Notes: generated from the sequence alone by a model not told the origin. Positions 1-9,539 are shown, numbered from the stretch's first letter. The stretch: 64,000 bases of DNA from Bradymonas sp963697525 (GCA_963697525.1 OY969087.1:3782001-3846000); one strand, 5' to 3'. Numbers and translations: made by a program.

Positions 1-48
1 GGCGGGAAGATGTCGCGAGTAGCAACTCACTTCGGTCCCGAGTTATGA
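1..48 (+). CDS. 3' end of an upstream gene coupled to the RND pump (partial)
   Basis: The first frame is open from base 1 to a TGA at 46-48 and encodes a 15-residue tail ending in GPEL. The TGA overlaps the ATG of the RND pump gene as ATGA, an arrangement typical of translationally coupled operon genes. CusA/CzcA pumps usually follow the membrane fusion protein gene, so this is most likely the end of a CusB/CzcB-like adaptor. The fragment is too short to show that from sequence. Confidence 0.4.
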   Translation, partial: GGKMSRVATHFGPEL

Positions 49-3000
49 TTGACAAACTCATCGCAGCCGCACTTCGAAATCGCCTGCTCGTCCTGGTGCT
101 CACCCTGGGCGTGCTGGGCATGGGCTACTGGTCGTTTCGCCAGGTGCCGGTGGACTCGTTTCCGGACGCCACGCCCACGATGGTCCAGGTGTTTACGGCC
201 GCTCCGGGCCTGTCGCCGGTCGATGTCGAAAAGCAGATCAGCTACCCCATCGAGATCTCGATGTACGGGCTGCCGGGCCTCGATCGCGTCCAGTCGACGT
301 CGGTCTTCGGGCTAAGCCGGGTCAATATCTACTTCGAAGACGGCACCGACTACTTTTTCGCCCGGCGCCTGGTCACCGAGCGACTGTCGAAGGCTAAGAG
401 CGCCATCCCCGGGGGACTTGGGGAGCCCGAGCTCGGCCCGATGACCACCGGCCTGGGCCAGATCATGATGTACGTAGTGCGCGACAAGAAGGGCGGCGAG
501 GACTACTCGCTGACCGACCTGCGCACCGCCCAGGACTGGATCGTCAAGCCCATGTTGCGCACCACGCCCGACGTCACCGGGGTGCTGTCGGTAGGCGGCC
601 ACGAAAAGCAGTACCAGGTGCGTCTGGATCTGCAAAAGATGCTGGCGCGTGAGATCAGCGTCCAAGACGTCTTCGATGCTCTCAAGTCCAACAACCGCAA
701 CGTGGGGGCTTCCTTTCTGGAGCGAGGTGGCGAGGAGTACATCATCCGCGGCTATGGATGGATCGATCCCGGCGAGAAGGGGCTCGAGGACATCGCCGAT
801 ATCGTGCTGCGCGAGCATGAAGGCTCGCCGGTGTATATCTCCGATGTGGCCGAGGTGACCTATGGGCGGGCCATCCGCCGAGGCGCGTTGGTCGCGCAGG
901 GAGATGAAGGGGTGGGTGGCTTCATCATGAAGCTCATCGGCACCAACTCCGAGGAAGTGCTGCAAAACGTCAATACGAAAATCGCCACCATCAACAAGGC
1001 GCTGCCCGACGGCATGGAGATCAAGCCGTTTTACTCGCAGGCGCAGCTCGTCGAAAAGGCGATCGGCACCGTCAAGGACGCGCTCCTCGAGGGCTCGATC
1101 TTGGTGCTGATCTTTTTGTACCTATTCATGGGTAACCTGCGCTCGACGCTCATCGTGATCGTGACGCTGCCGTTCTCGGCGCTGATCGCCTTTATCGGCA
1201 TGCGCGGCGTTGGTCTGTCGGCCAACCTGATGAGTCTGGGAGGCCTGGCCATCGGTATCGGCATGATGGTCGACGGCGCGGTTGTCGTCATCGAGAATAT
1301 ATTCAGACACCTGGAAGAGCGCGCCGAGGACGAGCACCTATCGATGGTGCGCCTGGCCCGCGAGGCCACTCAAGAGGTGGGCCGGCCGGTACTCTTCTCC
1401 ATTAGCATCATCATCATCGTCTTCTTGCCGCTGTTCACCCTGCAGGGCGTCGAGGGTAAGCTGTTCAGCCCGATGGCCTATACCATTAGTTTTGCGCTCA
1501 TCGGCGCGCTGATTCTGGCCCTGACGATGGTGCCCGTGCTGGCGAGCTATGCCTTCAAGTTGGGGGATGCCCACGGCGAGCCCAGGCTCGTCATGGCCCT
1601 CAAAAAAGTGTACGTGCCGCTGGTCGAGGTGGCCGTCGTCCACAAGAAGAAGGTGTTGGCCCTCGCGGTGCTCGCCTTCGTCGCCAGCCTGGGGCTGTTT
1701 CCGCTGCTGGGAAGCGAGTTTGTGCCCACCCTGCGCGAGGGCACGCTGGTCGTGCGCTCCGTGCTGCCGGCGTCGGCCAACTTGAAGACCGCCATCGAAT
1801 ACAGCAAACGCGAGGAGCGCGCCATTGGGGGGTTGCCCGAGGTCACCGGGGTGTACTCGCGCGTCGGCCGCGCCGAGGTCGGCGGCGACCCCGAGCCGGT
1901 CAACGTCGTCTTCTCGGTGGTCAACCTCGAGCCCCTGGACAAGTGGGAGAGCGGTCGAAGCTACGAAGAACTCGAGTCGGCGGTCGCCGAGCGCATCGAA
2001 AAACGCGTGCCCGGGTTGACCAGCAACGTCAGCCAACCCATCCAGCTTCGCACCGACGAGCTGCTCAGTGGGGTGCGCGCTCAGGTCGTCATCAGCATCT
2101 ACGGCGACGACCTCGACAAGCTCGCCCAACTCGGCCAACAGATCGCCGGCATCGCCAAGACGGTGCCCGGCGCGGTGGACGTGCGCGCCCAGCAGCAGGG
2201 CGGCAAAAACCAGATCTTGATTCGGCCCGACCGCAAGAAGCTGGCGCGATTGGGCATCTCCACCGACGAGTTTTTGGACTTCGTCAAGATCGGCGTCGGC
2301 GGCCAGACCGCCGGGCAGGTCTTCGAGGGCATCCGGCGCTTCGGCATCTTCGTGCGCCTCGAGGAGGGCCAGCGCGACCAACTCGCCAAACTACGAAAGC
2401 TGCCGCTGCGAACCGGCGAGGGCGCGCTCATCCCGCTGGGACAGGTCGCCGATTTCGACGTCTACCAGGGGCCCAAGGTCATCAGCCGAAACAAGGCCAG
2501 CCGGCGAATGTACGTCCAGCTCAACGTGCGCGGCCGCGACATGGGCAGCGTCGTCAAAGACATCCAGAAAAAGGTCGACGCTCAGGTCGACTTCCCGCCG
2601 GGCTACTTCACCGAGTACGGCGGCCAGTTCGAGAACCAGCAGCGCGCCATGAAGCGGCTGTACATCGTGGTGCCGCTGACGATGCTGCTGATCTTCTTCA
2701 TGCTGTTCATGGCCTTCGGAAGCCTGCGCTACGCCTCGCTCATCTTCATGAACGTGCCGTTTGCCGTCATCGGCGGCGTGGTCGCCCTGTACGTGGGCGG
2801 GCTGTACCTGTCGGTGCCCGCGGCGGTCGGCTTCATCGCCGTCTTCGGCGTGGCCGTGCTCAACGGCGTGGTCATGGTCGACTATATCAACACGCTTCGG
2901 CGCCGGGGCATGAACAAGCTCGAGTCGGTCATCACCGGGGCCACCCACCGGCTGCGACCGGTGCTCATGACCGCGACGGTGGCCATCCTGGGCCTCGTCC

Positions 3001-3155
3001 CGCTTCTGATGGCCGATGACATCGGCTCGAACGTCCAGCGCCCACTGGCCGCGGTGGTCGTCGGCGGCCTGGTGACCTCGACGGCGCTCACGCTGCTGGT
3101 GTTGCCGGCGGTGTACAGTTGGTTTGGCGGCGACGACGAGGAATTCGAGTTGTAA
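45..3155 (+). CDS. Heavy-metal efflux RND permease (CusA/CzcA family)
   Basis: Inner-membrane proton-driven RND pump of the heavy-metal efflux class. Such pumps export metal cations from periplasm or cytoplasm through a tripartite complex with a membrane fusion protein and an outer-membrane channel. The 1036 residues match the family length of about 1020-1050. Visible hallmarks are the N-terminal membrane helix, the porter sequence PVDSFPDATPTMVQV, and the helix-4 segment GIGMMVDGAVVVIENIF with its conserved acidic and polar residues. The C-terminal helix bundle includes FGVAVLNGVVMVDYIN. The start is fixed by the ATGA overlap with the upstream gene. The metal cannot be assigned by eye. The gene differs clearly from the second RND pump at 12.7-15.8 kb, so the two are not a recent duplication. 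Confidence 0.93.
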   Translation: MIDKLIAAALRNRLLVLVLTLGVLGMGYWSFRQVPVDSFPDATPTMVQVFTAAPGLSPVDVEKQISYPIEISMYGLPGLDRVQSTSVFGLSRVNIYFEDGTDYFFARRLVTERLSKAKSAIPGGLGEPELGPMTTGLGQIMMYVVRDKKGGEDYSLTDLRTAQDWIVKPMLRTTPDVTGVLSVGGHEKQYQVRLDLQKMLAREISVQDVFDALKSNNRNVGASFLERGGEEYIIRGYGWIDPGEKGLEDIADIVLREHEGSPVYISDVAEVTYGRAIRRGALVAQGDEGVGGFIMKLIGTNSEEVLQNVNTKIATINKALPDGMEIKPFYSQAQLVEKAIGTVKDALLEGSILVLIFLYLFMGNLRSTLIVIVTLPFSALIAFIGMRGVGLSANLMSLGGLAIGIGMMVDGAVVVIENIFRHLEERAEDEHLSMVRLAREATQEVGRPVLFSISIIIIVFLPLFTLQGVEGKLFSPMAYTISFALIGALILALTMVPVLASYAFKLGDAHGEPRLVMALKKVYVPLVEVAVVHKKKVLALAVLAFVASLGLFPLLGSEFVPTLREGTLVVRSVLPASANLKTAIEYSKREERAIGGLPEVTGVYSRVGRAEVGGDPEPVNVVFSVVNLEPLDKWESGRSYEELESAVAERIEKRVPGLTSNVSQPIQLRTDELLSGVRAQVVISIYGDDLDKLAQLGQQIAGIAKTVPGAVDVRAQQQGGKNQILIRPDRKKLARLGISTDEFLDFVKIGVGGQTAGQVFEGIRRFGIFVRLEEGQRDQLAKLRKLPLRTGEGALIPLGQVADFDVYQGPKVISRNKASRRMYVQLNVRGRDMGSVVKDIQKKVDAQVDFPPGYFTEYGGQFENQQRAMKRLYIVVPLTMLLIFFMLFMAFGSLRYASLIFMNVPFAVIGGVVALYVGGLYLSVPAAVGFIAVFGVAVLNGVVMVDYINTLRRRGMNKLESVITGATHRLRPVLMTATVAILGLVPLLMADDIGSNVQRPLAAVVVGGLVTSTALTLLVLPAVYSWFGGDDEEFEL

Positions 3156-3251
3156 CCCGACGGTTCTCGGTGCAGTGCTCTTGCTGCCCGAATTGGGCTT
3201 TGTTAACGTCCTCGCTGATGGACTCGGCCGCCCAAGTCTCTACCTGCGACC

Positions 3252-3626
3252 ATGAACATTCTGCACGGCAATCTGGAACTGCGCGTCGTATTTACCCGCG
3301 TATGTAGCGTCGTGCTAGTGGTGCTCGCGTCGGGCGTGCTCATGTCGCCGGGCTCGCTGGCTACTCCCCACAAACTCACCGTGCGTGCTTCTGCGTCGAC
3401 GGCGCCTTCCATGCGCGGCGATGATGAGGCTCCGTGTGAACTCCCAGACGACAACGGCCATCACAGTGATTGCTGCGACGCCGTCCTCGACCCACTCGAT
3501 CCTGCGTTGATGACGGCGAAATTGACTCGGCGTCCCTCCAAAGTTGGCCCTCCCCAGGTTTCCACTCTTGTGTCGACCGACTTTGCGCTCGGCATCTTCA
3601 AGCCACCTCGTCACACCTCTGTCTGA
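3252..3626 (+). CDS. Small exported Cys/His-containing protein, metal-operon associated
   Basis: A 124-residue protein with a hydrophobic signal-type segment (about residues 12-37). A short mature part follows, with an acidic Cys/His cluster reading DDNGHHSDCCDAV and a C-terminus ending FKPPRHTSV. It lies 96 bp downstream of the RND pump in the same direction. Small periplasmic proteins of this layout (CzcI-like, DUF2946-like) often accompany metal efflux genes, but no family can be named firmly. A role in periplasmic metal sensing or binding is inference. No strong Shine-Dalgarno sequence precedes the ATG, so the start is uncertain. Confidence 0.6.
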   Translation: MNILHGNLELRVVFTRVCSVVLVVLASGVLMSPGSLATPHKLTVRASASTAPSMRGDDEAPCELPDDNGHHSDCCDAVLDPLDPALMTAKLTRRPSKVGPPQVSTLVSTDFALGIFKPPRHTSV

Positions 3627-3793
3627 CACGCGCACTTTAGCACCTCCGCCTATCGGATCTTAGGTTCAACGGACGCGCCAGGCCGCTGACGACGCCTGTT
3701 TTCGCGGATGTCCGAGTCTGGGGCTGCGCCTGGTTGCGCAATCCCGCGGGAGGTGTTTGACGTCTGGGAAGTGGAATTCTGAGGAGTAGGATC

Positions 3794-5044
3794 ATGTCAT
3801 CGACGAACACCGTCAGAAAATCCGACGGGCCCAATGGACTCATGGAGTGGACCTCGGTCTACTTCAACCGCATGCGCGAGCTGTCCGGCTTTCTGCTCGC
3901 CGGCACCATCGCGGCGCTGGTGTGGGCGAATATCGACCACGCCTCCTACGAGCATTTCATCGAGGCGCCGTTGTTTCACAGCACGTTGCTCAACCCCGAG
4001 GGCGGGGAGGTGAACTTCCACTTCCTGGTCAACGACATCTTCATGGTGCTGTTCTTCGGCATCGCCATGAAGGAGGTCTCCGAGAGCTTCTTGCCCGGCG
4101 GCGCGCTCTCCAGCCTGCGCAAGGCGGCGATGCCGGCGGTGGCGACCGCCGGGGGCGTGCTCGGACCCATCGCGGTGTTCTTCGGCCTGCACGCCTTGCT
4201 TCGTCCCGAGCCGTCGTTCGCCGGCGGCTGGGCCATCCCCACGGCCACCGACATCGCCTACTGCTGGCTGTTCGCGACCTGGATCTTCGGCAAGCGCCAC
4301 CCCGCCGTCTCCTTCTTGCTCGTGCTCGCCGTGCTCGACGACCTCATCGGCATGACCATCATCGCCACGTTTTACACCCCGCAGGTCCACCTGCCGTGGT
4401 TGGGCCTGGTGCTGTTGGCGATGCTCGTGTGCGAGGTGCTTCGCCGAAGCGGCGTCAAGAGCTTCTGGCCCTACGTGCTCGTCGGCGGCACGCTCGCCTG
4501 GTTCGGCCTGGGCTATACCGGCGTGCACGCCGCCCTTGCGCTGGTGCCGGTGGTGCCATTCATGCCCCACGCCGAGCGCGACGCCGGCCTCTTCGAGGGC
4601 TTCGACGAGCCCACCAGCCACGACACCATGAACCGATTCGAGCACGCCTTCGAGCCGGTGGTCGACGTCGGGCTGTTCGGCTTCGGCCTGGCCAACGCAG
4701 GCGTGCTGTTGAGCGGCGAGGCGTTCGCGTCCTCGGCGACCTGGGTGATCCTGGCGGCGCTGCTGATCGGCAAGACGGTGGGCATCTGGCTGTTCAGCGC
4801 CGCCGGCAGCAGCCTGGGGCTGACGCTGCCCAAGCATATGGACCTGCGCACGATGGTCGCGGTGGGCATGGTCGCCGCCGTCGGCTTTACGGTGGCGCTC
4901 TTCGTCACCTCGGTGGCCATCGGCACCCGGGCCGTGCCCGGCGAGCTTGGAGGCATGCTCAAGCTGGGCGCGCTGCTTAGCTTTGCGGCCGGGCCGCTGG
5001 CCTTGCTGGTCGCGAAGGCGACACGGGTGGAGAAGATTGGGTGA
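3794..5044 (+). CDS. nhaA: Na+/H+ antiporter NhaA
   Basis: Inner-membrane sodium/proton antiporter used in pH and sodium homeostasis. The 416 residues fit the family. Diagnostic segments are IPTATDIAYCWLF and AVLDDLIGMTIIATFY. The adjacent aspartates at about residues 182-183 correspond to the catalytic Asp pair of the family, and a further family Asp sits in ATDIA. At least eleven hydrophobic segments are visible. A GAGGAG Shine-Dalgarno sequence 9-14 bp before the ATG supports the start. It sits among metal transporters, and no shared promoter with the RND pump is evident because 167 bp separate it from the small gene upstream. Confidence 0.95.
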   Translation: MSSTNTVRKSDGPNGLMEWTSVYFNRMRELSGFLLAGTIAALVWANIDHASYEHFIEAPLFHSTLLNPEGGEVNFHFLVNDIFMVLFFGIAMKEVSESFLPGGALSSLRKAAMPAVATAGGVLGPIAVFFGLHALLRPEPSFAGGWAIPTATDIAYCWLFATWIFGKRHPAVSFLLVLAVLDDLIGMTIIATFYTPQVHLPWLGLVLLAMLVCEVLRRSGVKSFWPYVLVGGTLAWFGLGYTGVHAALALVPVVPFMPHAERDAGLFEGFDEPTSHDTMNRFEHAFEPVVDVGLFGFGLANAGVLLSGEAFASSATWVILAALLIGKTVGIWLFSAAGSSLGLTLPKHMDLRTMVAVGMVAAVGFTVALFVTSVAIGTRAVPGELGGMLKLGALLSFAAGPLALLVAKATRVEKIG

Positions 5045-5073
5045 TTGGCGGGTGGGTGGTCTGCGTAAGGTGC

Positions 5074-5102
5074 TTGACGTTGATTTTGAAAATCACTATC
5101 AA
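5074..5102 (+). promoter_or_regulatory. Sigma70-like promoter overlapping a Fur-like box
   Basis: TTGACG (5074-5079) and TATCAA (5097-5102) are spaced by 17 bp. The sequence at 5082-5100, GATTTTGAAAATCACTATC, matches 15 of 19 positions of the classical Fur box. Overlap of the box with the -10 element would allow iron-dependent repression. It lies about 50 bp before the preferred start of the FTR1 iron permease, which makes functional sense. The match was found by eye and not scored against a background. Confidence 0.6.
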
Positions 5103-5152
5103 TTTCAATGTTGCATCTCCGACGTCGTCTTCCCCTGGCCCCCCTCGATGCC

Positions 5153-7105
5153 ATGAACATCGCCTTCCACAACACCCGCTTCGTTCTCGCGGCAACATTA
5201 TTCACCGCGTTTGCGGTGCTCCTCGTGCCCAAGCAGGCGTTGGGCGCCGGTGGTTATCGCACGGATGGCCATCGGCTGGTTGGCTTGCTCGACTACGTGG
5301 CGGCCGATTACGGGGGAGCGGTCGAGGGTGGAAAGATCGTCGACCAAACGGAGTATAAAGAACAGTTGTCGCTGCTGACCGACGCCGAGGACTTGATCGG
5401 CCGGCGCGGCGACGTACCCGCGCAACTAACAACCGCCATGGACAAGCTCGAGGCGCTGGTGCGCCACAAAGCCGACCCCGCACAGGTCGGCGAGGCGGCG
5501 GGGAGGGCGCGTCGTGCGGCCATCCAGTATTTTGGAATTATTCTGTATCCGAAGTCGACGCCCGACCTGAGCCGCGGTGAGCAGGCCTACGTGCAGAATT
5601 GTGCCTCCTGCCATGGCAAAGACGGTGCGGCCCATACGCCAGCGGCCACCTCGCTGACACCCAAACCGGCCGATTTCACCGAGCCCAAGCTTCGCTCGGC
5701 GCTGTCGCCCTACCGCGTGTTCAACACGGCGACTTTTGGCGTCGAGGGCACCGCGATGCCCAGCTTCAAGAGCCTTTCGGCGACCCAGCGCTGGGATGTC
5801 GCGTTTTACGTGATGTCGCTGGCCGACGGGGCGCGAGAGTCGGCTGCCGCAAACGATGTGCGGCTGCCCGAAGGCTTCGAGGTCAACATCAAGATGCTGG
5901 CGTCGATGAGCGACGCGGAGTTGGCCGCCAAGCTCGAAGAGGCCGGCGCCGAATCCGGCGACATCCCGGCGATGGTCGCGCGCTTGCGTCTCCAGCCGCC
6001 CAAGGCGGCTCTTCCCAAGCCGACCACCTCGCTCGGCATCGCCCAACGGCACGTGGCGGCGGCCCGTGAGGCCTGGAAGGCCGGACATGTGCCGCAGGCA
6101 CGAAAGGAGTTGTTGTCCGCCTATTTGGACGGCTTCGAGCAAGTCGAGAGCCGACTGGGGAGCGTCGATTCGGGGCTGGTTTCCAAGGTGGAGAACCAGT
6201 TCATGGCGCTGCGCGCCGCGCTGCGAAAGGGCAACTCACAGGCGGTCGACGATGGCTTCGCCCAATTGGACAAGTCGCTCGAGCGCGCCTCGCAGACGCT
6301 GGACGCCGACGCATCGGACGCGTGGACATCGGCGGTGGCCAGTGCGCTCATTCTGTTGCGCGAGGGCCTCGAGATTATCCTGCTGCTTGCGCTGCTGCTT
6401 GGCATGGTCAACCGCCTGGGCTTCGCCGAGGCCAAGAAGTACATCCACATCGGCTGGATTGGTGCGGTGGTGGCCGGCGTCGGGACCTGGGTGGCCGCCC
6501 AGAAGATCATCACCATCTCCGGGGCAGGGCGCGAGGTTCTCGAGGGCGTGGTGGGCGTATTCGCCGCGGTGGTGCTCTTTTCGGTGAGCTATTGGTTCTT
6601 GTCCAAGGTCCACGGTGAAAAGTGGGCCAAGTTCATCAAGGAGAAGCTCGAGCAGCGCATCACCTCCGGCAACCTGTGGGCCATCGCCGGCCTGAGCTTC
6701 TTGGCGGTCTATCGCGAGCTCTTCGAGGTCATCCTGTATTTCCAGGCGCTGTTTTTGGAGTCCGGCTCCAAGCCGGCGCCGATCTTGGGGGGCGCGCTCG
6801 TCGCCGGGGTGCTCTTGGCAGCCATCGCCTACCTGATCTTGAAGGCAGGCACGACACTGCCGCTCAAGCCGTTTTTCGCCGTGAGCGGAGCTGCTCTCTA
6901 CACGCTGTCTATCGTCTTGATGGGCAAGGGCTTACATGCGCTGATCGAGGGCGGCATTCTGCCGGTGGTACGCGTTCCCTTCTTCGGGGTGTCTTGGCTG
7001 GGGGTCTACCCGCAGGCGATCACCTTGGCCGCCCAGGCCGTTCTCGTGGTGCTGGCGGTGGTGTGGGTGGTCAACGCGCGAAACGCCAAGGTGTTCCAAG
7101 GCTAG
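5153..7105 (+). CDS. FTR1-family iron permease with fused cytochrome c domain
   Basis: Inner-membrane high-affinity iron permease of the FTR1/EfeU type carrying a periplasmic cytochrome c module. The order is a signal peptide, a helical region, and a class I cytochrome c with heme motif CASCH (about residues 150-154) and a likely Met ligand in GTAMPSF. A linker leads to the membrane permease with REGLE (about 403-407) and RELFE (about 521-525), the two REXXE iron-binding motifs of FTR1. Start choice: an ATG at 5108 is also in frame, but 5153 leaves a leader after the predicted promoter and gives a clean signal peptide. The heme domain may oxidise Fe(II) or couple oxidation to uptake; that is inference. 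The upstream Fur-like box suggests iron repression. Confidence 0.9.
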   Translation: MNIAFHNTRFVLAATLFTAFAVLLVPKQALGAGGYRTDGHRLVGLLDYVAADYGGAVEGGKIVDQTEYKEQLSLLTDAEDLIGRRGDVPAQLTTAMDKLEALVRHKADPAQVGEAAGRARRAAIQYFGIILYPKSTPDLSRGEQAYVQNCASCHGKDGAAHTPAATSLTPKPADFTEPKLRSALSPYRVFNTATFGVEGTAMPSFKSLSATQRWDVAFYVMSLADGARESAAANDVRLPEGFEVNIKMLASMSDAELAAKLEEAGAESGDIPAMVARLRLQPPKAALPKPTTSLGIAQRHVAAAREAWKAGHVPQARKELLSAYLDGFEQVESRLGSVDSGLVSKVENQFMALRAALRKGNSQAVDDGFAQLDKSLERASQTLDADASDAWTSAVASALILLREGLEIILLLALLLGMVNRLGFAEAKKYIHIGWIGAVVAGVGTWVAAQKIITISGAGREVLEGVVGVFAAVVLFSVSYWFLSKVHGEKWAKFIKEKLEQRITSGNLWAIAGLSFLAVYRELFEVILYFQALFLESGSKPAPILGGALVAGVLLAAIAYLILKAGTTLPLKPFFAVSGAALYTLSIVLMGKGLHALIEGGILPVVRVPFFGVSWLGVYPQAITLAAQAVLVVLAVVWVVNARNAKVFQG

Positions 7106-7132
7106 AGTTGAAGCCTGCATGCCACACTGGGG

Positions 7133-9146
7133 TTAGGTGAAATTCGGAGGCTGGCGGACGTCGACGTTGTGGCGCTTCTCACCTCCCGGCGCGGGCAACA
7201 AGCGCGCCGAGTTGCCGATGAAGACCAGCTCCGAGGTCACGTGGATGAACGCCGCCACCAACGGGTCGAGCAGGCCCAACGCCGCCAACACGATACCCAG
7301 CGTGTCCACGGCGATGGTGCCGGCGAAGTTCGCCCAGATGATCTTACGGGTGCGCCGGGCGGTGGTCAGCGTGTCCACGAATTTGACCAGATCGTTGCCC
7401 AGGAGCACCACGTCGGCGCTCTCGCGGGCGACGTCGGTGCCCGAGCCCATGGCGATGCCCACCTGCGCTTCGGTCAGCGCAGGAGCGTCGTTGACCCCGT
7501 CGCCGACCATGGCGACCCGGCGGCCCTCGCCGACGAGCTTTTGGACGTAGGTGCGCTTGTCCTCAGGTAGCAAGTCGGCGGCGACGGTGGCGATCCCCAA
7601 GCGCTCGCCGACGGCCTCGGCGACGGTGCTGGTGTCGCCGGTGAGCAGGACGACCTCGATGCCCATCTGAGCGATGGCGTCGACCGCCTGCATCGCCTCG
7701 TCGCGCACGCGGTCAGCGATGGCGATGGCGCCCAGAAGCTCGCCGTCGTGCGCCACGAAGACTTCAGATGCCTCCGGGTATGCGGCGAGTAGGTCTTTGG
7801 GCACGGTGACGCCGTGTTCGTCCATCAGAGCGAGGTTTCCGACGAGCACGAGCTCGCCGGCGACGGTGGTGTCGATGCCGCGCCCGGGGGTGTAACCGAA
7901 GCGCTCGGGCTCCTGGGGCGTGCGGCCGCGCTCGGTGGCGTAGGCGACGATCGTCTCGGCCCAGCGGGTGCTCCGAGCGAAGCTCGGCGGCCGCCGCGGC
8001 GTCCAACAGGTCCATGGGGTCGACGCCGTCGACAGGAATCAGCGCCTGCAACTCGGGCGCGCCGTGGGTGAGCGTGCCGGTTTTGTCCAACACGACCGTG
8101 TCGACCTGGCCGAGCTGCTCCAAGTACAGCCCGCCTTTGATGATGGCGCCACCGCGCGCCGCGCGGCCGATGCCTCCCAAAACGGCAAGAGGCGTACCGG
8201 CGGCGATGCCGCAGGCGCCGGCGACGATGATCACCGAGATGGTCGCGCGCACGTCGTGGGTGATCAGGTAGGTGAGCACCGCCGCGCCCAGGGCGAAGTA
8301 GACCAGATAGCCGGCCATGCGGTCGGCCAGGCGCTGGACCGGCGCGCGTGAGCGCTCGGCCTGCTCGACCGCCTCGATGATCTTGCCAAAGCTTGTGTCC
8401 CGCCCGACACGCTCGGTGCGCACTTCCAGAGCGCCCGACTGGTTGATGGAACCGGCGAACACGCTCTTGCCGTCGGACTTCTCGACCGGCATGGACTCAC
8501 CGGTGATGCGCGATTGGTCGACAAAGGAGTGCCCGCCGATGACCGTGCCGTCGATCGGAATCAACCCACCCGGGTTGATCAGGACGGCGTCGCCCTCGAC
8601 CAGCTCGTCGGCGTCGATCTCTTTGGCGTCGCCGTCGCGACGTACCATCACCTTGCGCGGCAGGAAGTCGAGCAGGTCGTGAATGGCCTCGCGGCCGCGC
8701 GACACCGTCATGCCCTCGAGCACCTCGGCGACGAGCACGAACAGCATGATCACCAGCGCCGTAAAAAACTCCGAGATCGCCGCCGCCGCCACGATGGCGA
8801 TGGTCATCGACAGCTCCATCGTCATACGCCGCGCCAGGATATTCTCGAATGCCTCGGTGTAGATCGGCCATCCGCCGATGAGCAGCCCCGCAATCCCTAT
8901 GACGCTGATGCCGGCAACCGGCTCCCACACCCCGAACCACACGGCCGCCGCCGCCGCCGCCACCACCACGATGCGCAATTGTCCGGCGAGCCCGAAGCCG
9001 TGGTCGTGATCGTGGTGATGCCCGTGATCGTGATCGTGATCGTGGCCGTGATCGTGATCGTGGCCGTGATCGTGATCGTGATCGTGATCGTGGCCGTGAT
9101 CGTGATCGTGGCCATGATCGTGATCGTGATCCTGCGCTGCACTCAT
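7133..9146 (-). pseudogene. His-rich P1B-type metal-transporting ATPase, frameshifted
   Basis: Heavy-metal P-type ATPase of the inner membrane. It begins with a tail of roughly 20 Asp-His and Gly-His units, then helices, the actuator loop TGES, phosphorylation motif DKTGTLTHG (Asp about 354), an SEHPL nucleotide-domain motif, GDGVNDAPAL and final helices. The frame breaks right after SEHPL at the CCC run 7960-7962; deleting one base restores a continuous protein of about 670 residues. The membrane metal site normally read as CPC is GAC here (about 310-312). Start chosen at the ATG preceded by GTGGAG; a GTG four codons upstream is also possible. It lies 13 bp after an RcnR-type regulator gene in one operon, so Ni(II)/Co(II) is the best substrate guess. 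It may be a real null allele or a sequencing error. Confidence 0.85.
9001..9131. repeat. Low-complexity GATCGT/GGCCGT repeat coding a His-Asp tail
   Basis: Short-period repeat built of GTGATC and GTGGCC units. On the minus strand it encodes the alternating His/Asp/Gly N-terminus of the P-type ATPase. Such stretches are typical metal-buffering tails and are prone to replication slippage. Confidence 0.85.
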
Positions 9147-9159
9147 CTCAATCTCCACG

Positions 9160-9429
9160 CTATTTCAGGTACGTACGCACCACGCCGATCAACTCCTCGG
9201 CCGCCTCCAGGCGCTCGTCGTCATCCGGGTCGGCGACGTGGGTGCGAATATGGTCTTCGAGCACCTCGAGCATCAGCCCGTTCATCGCCCCGCGAACCGC
9301 GGCGATTTGGTGGAGCACGGCCGTGCAGCCGGCTTCCTCCTCGAGCGCGCGTTCCAGGGCGTTGACCTGCCCGGCGATACGCCGCACGCGGCCAAGCAGC
9401 TTCTTTTTGCCTTCGATCGTGTGACTCAT
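9160..9429 (-). CDS. RcnR/DmeR-type Ni/Co-sensing repressor (CsoR family)
   Basis: An 89-residue helical repressor of the CsoR/RcnR/FrmR family, which binds DNA in the apo form and releases on metal binding. The start MSHTI is preceded by GAGGA; an earlier in-frame ATG six codons upstream is less likely. Counting from MSHTI, the Ni/Co ligands known from E. coli RcnR are all present at the same positions: His3, Cys35, His60 and His64. The core QIAAVRGAMNGLM and the C-terminus ELIGVVRTYLK resemble RcnR/DmeR rather than copper CsoR. It is the first gene of an operon with the His-rich P-type ATPase. A matching operator lies just upstream. Confidence 0.9.
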   Translation of the reverse strand: MSHTIEGKKKLLGRVRRIAGQVNALERALEEEAGCTAVLHQIAAVRGAMNGLMLEVLEDHIRTHVADPDDDERLEAAEELIGVVRTYLK

Positions 9430-9472
9430 GACGGTGTCCTCGCGCATGAAGCGCTCGTCTGCTGGACTCCGA

Positions 9473-9494
9473 ATACCATAGGGGGGTAGGGTAT
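9473..9494. promoter_or_regulatory. RcnR/DmeR-like operator
   Basis: ATACC and GGTAT half-sites flank a run of six G (9481-9486). RcnR-type operators consist of a G/C tract bounded by short AT-containing inverted repeats, and DmeR sites in rhizobia look similar. It sits in the divergent region, 44 bp upstream of the regulator start and just ahead of the MFS gene, so it could control both. Confidence 0.65.
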
Positions 9495-9539
9495 ACCAGC
9501 TTCCTCAGGATGCACTTGGACCACGGTTTGGATCAGCGG

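Noticed and set aside
9001..9131. Possible CRISPR or satellite from short periodic repeats
   Set aside because: Explained fully by the His/Asp-coding N-terminus of the ATPase; no spacers.
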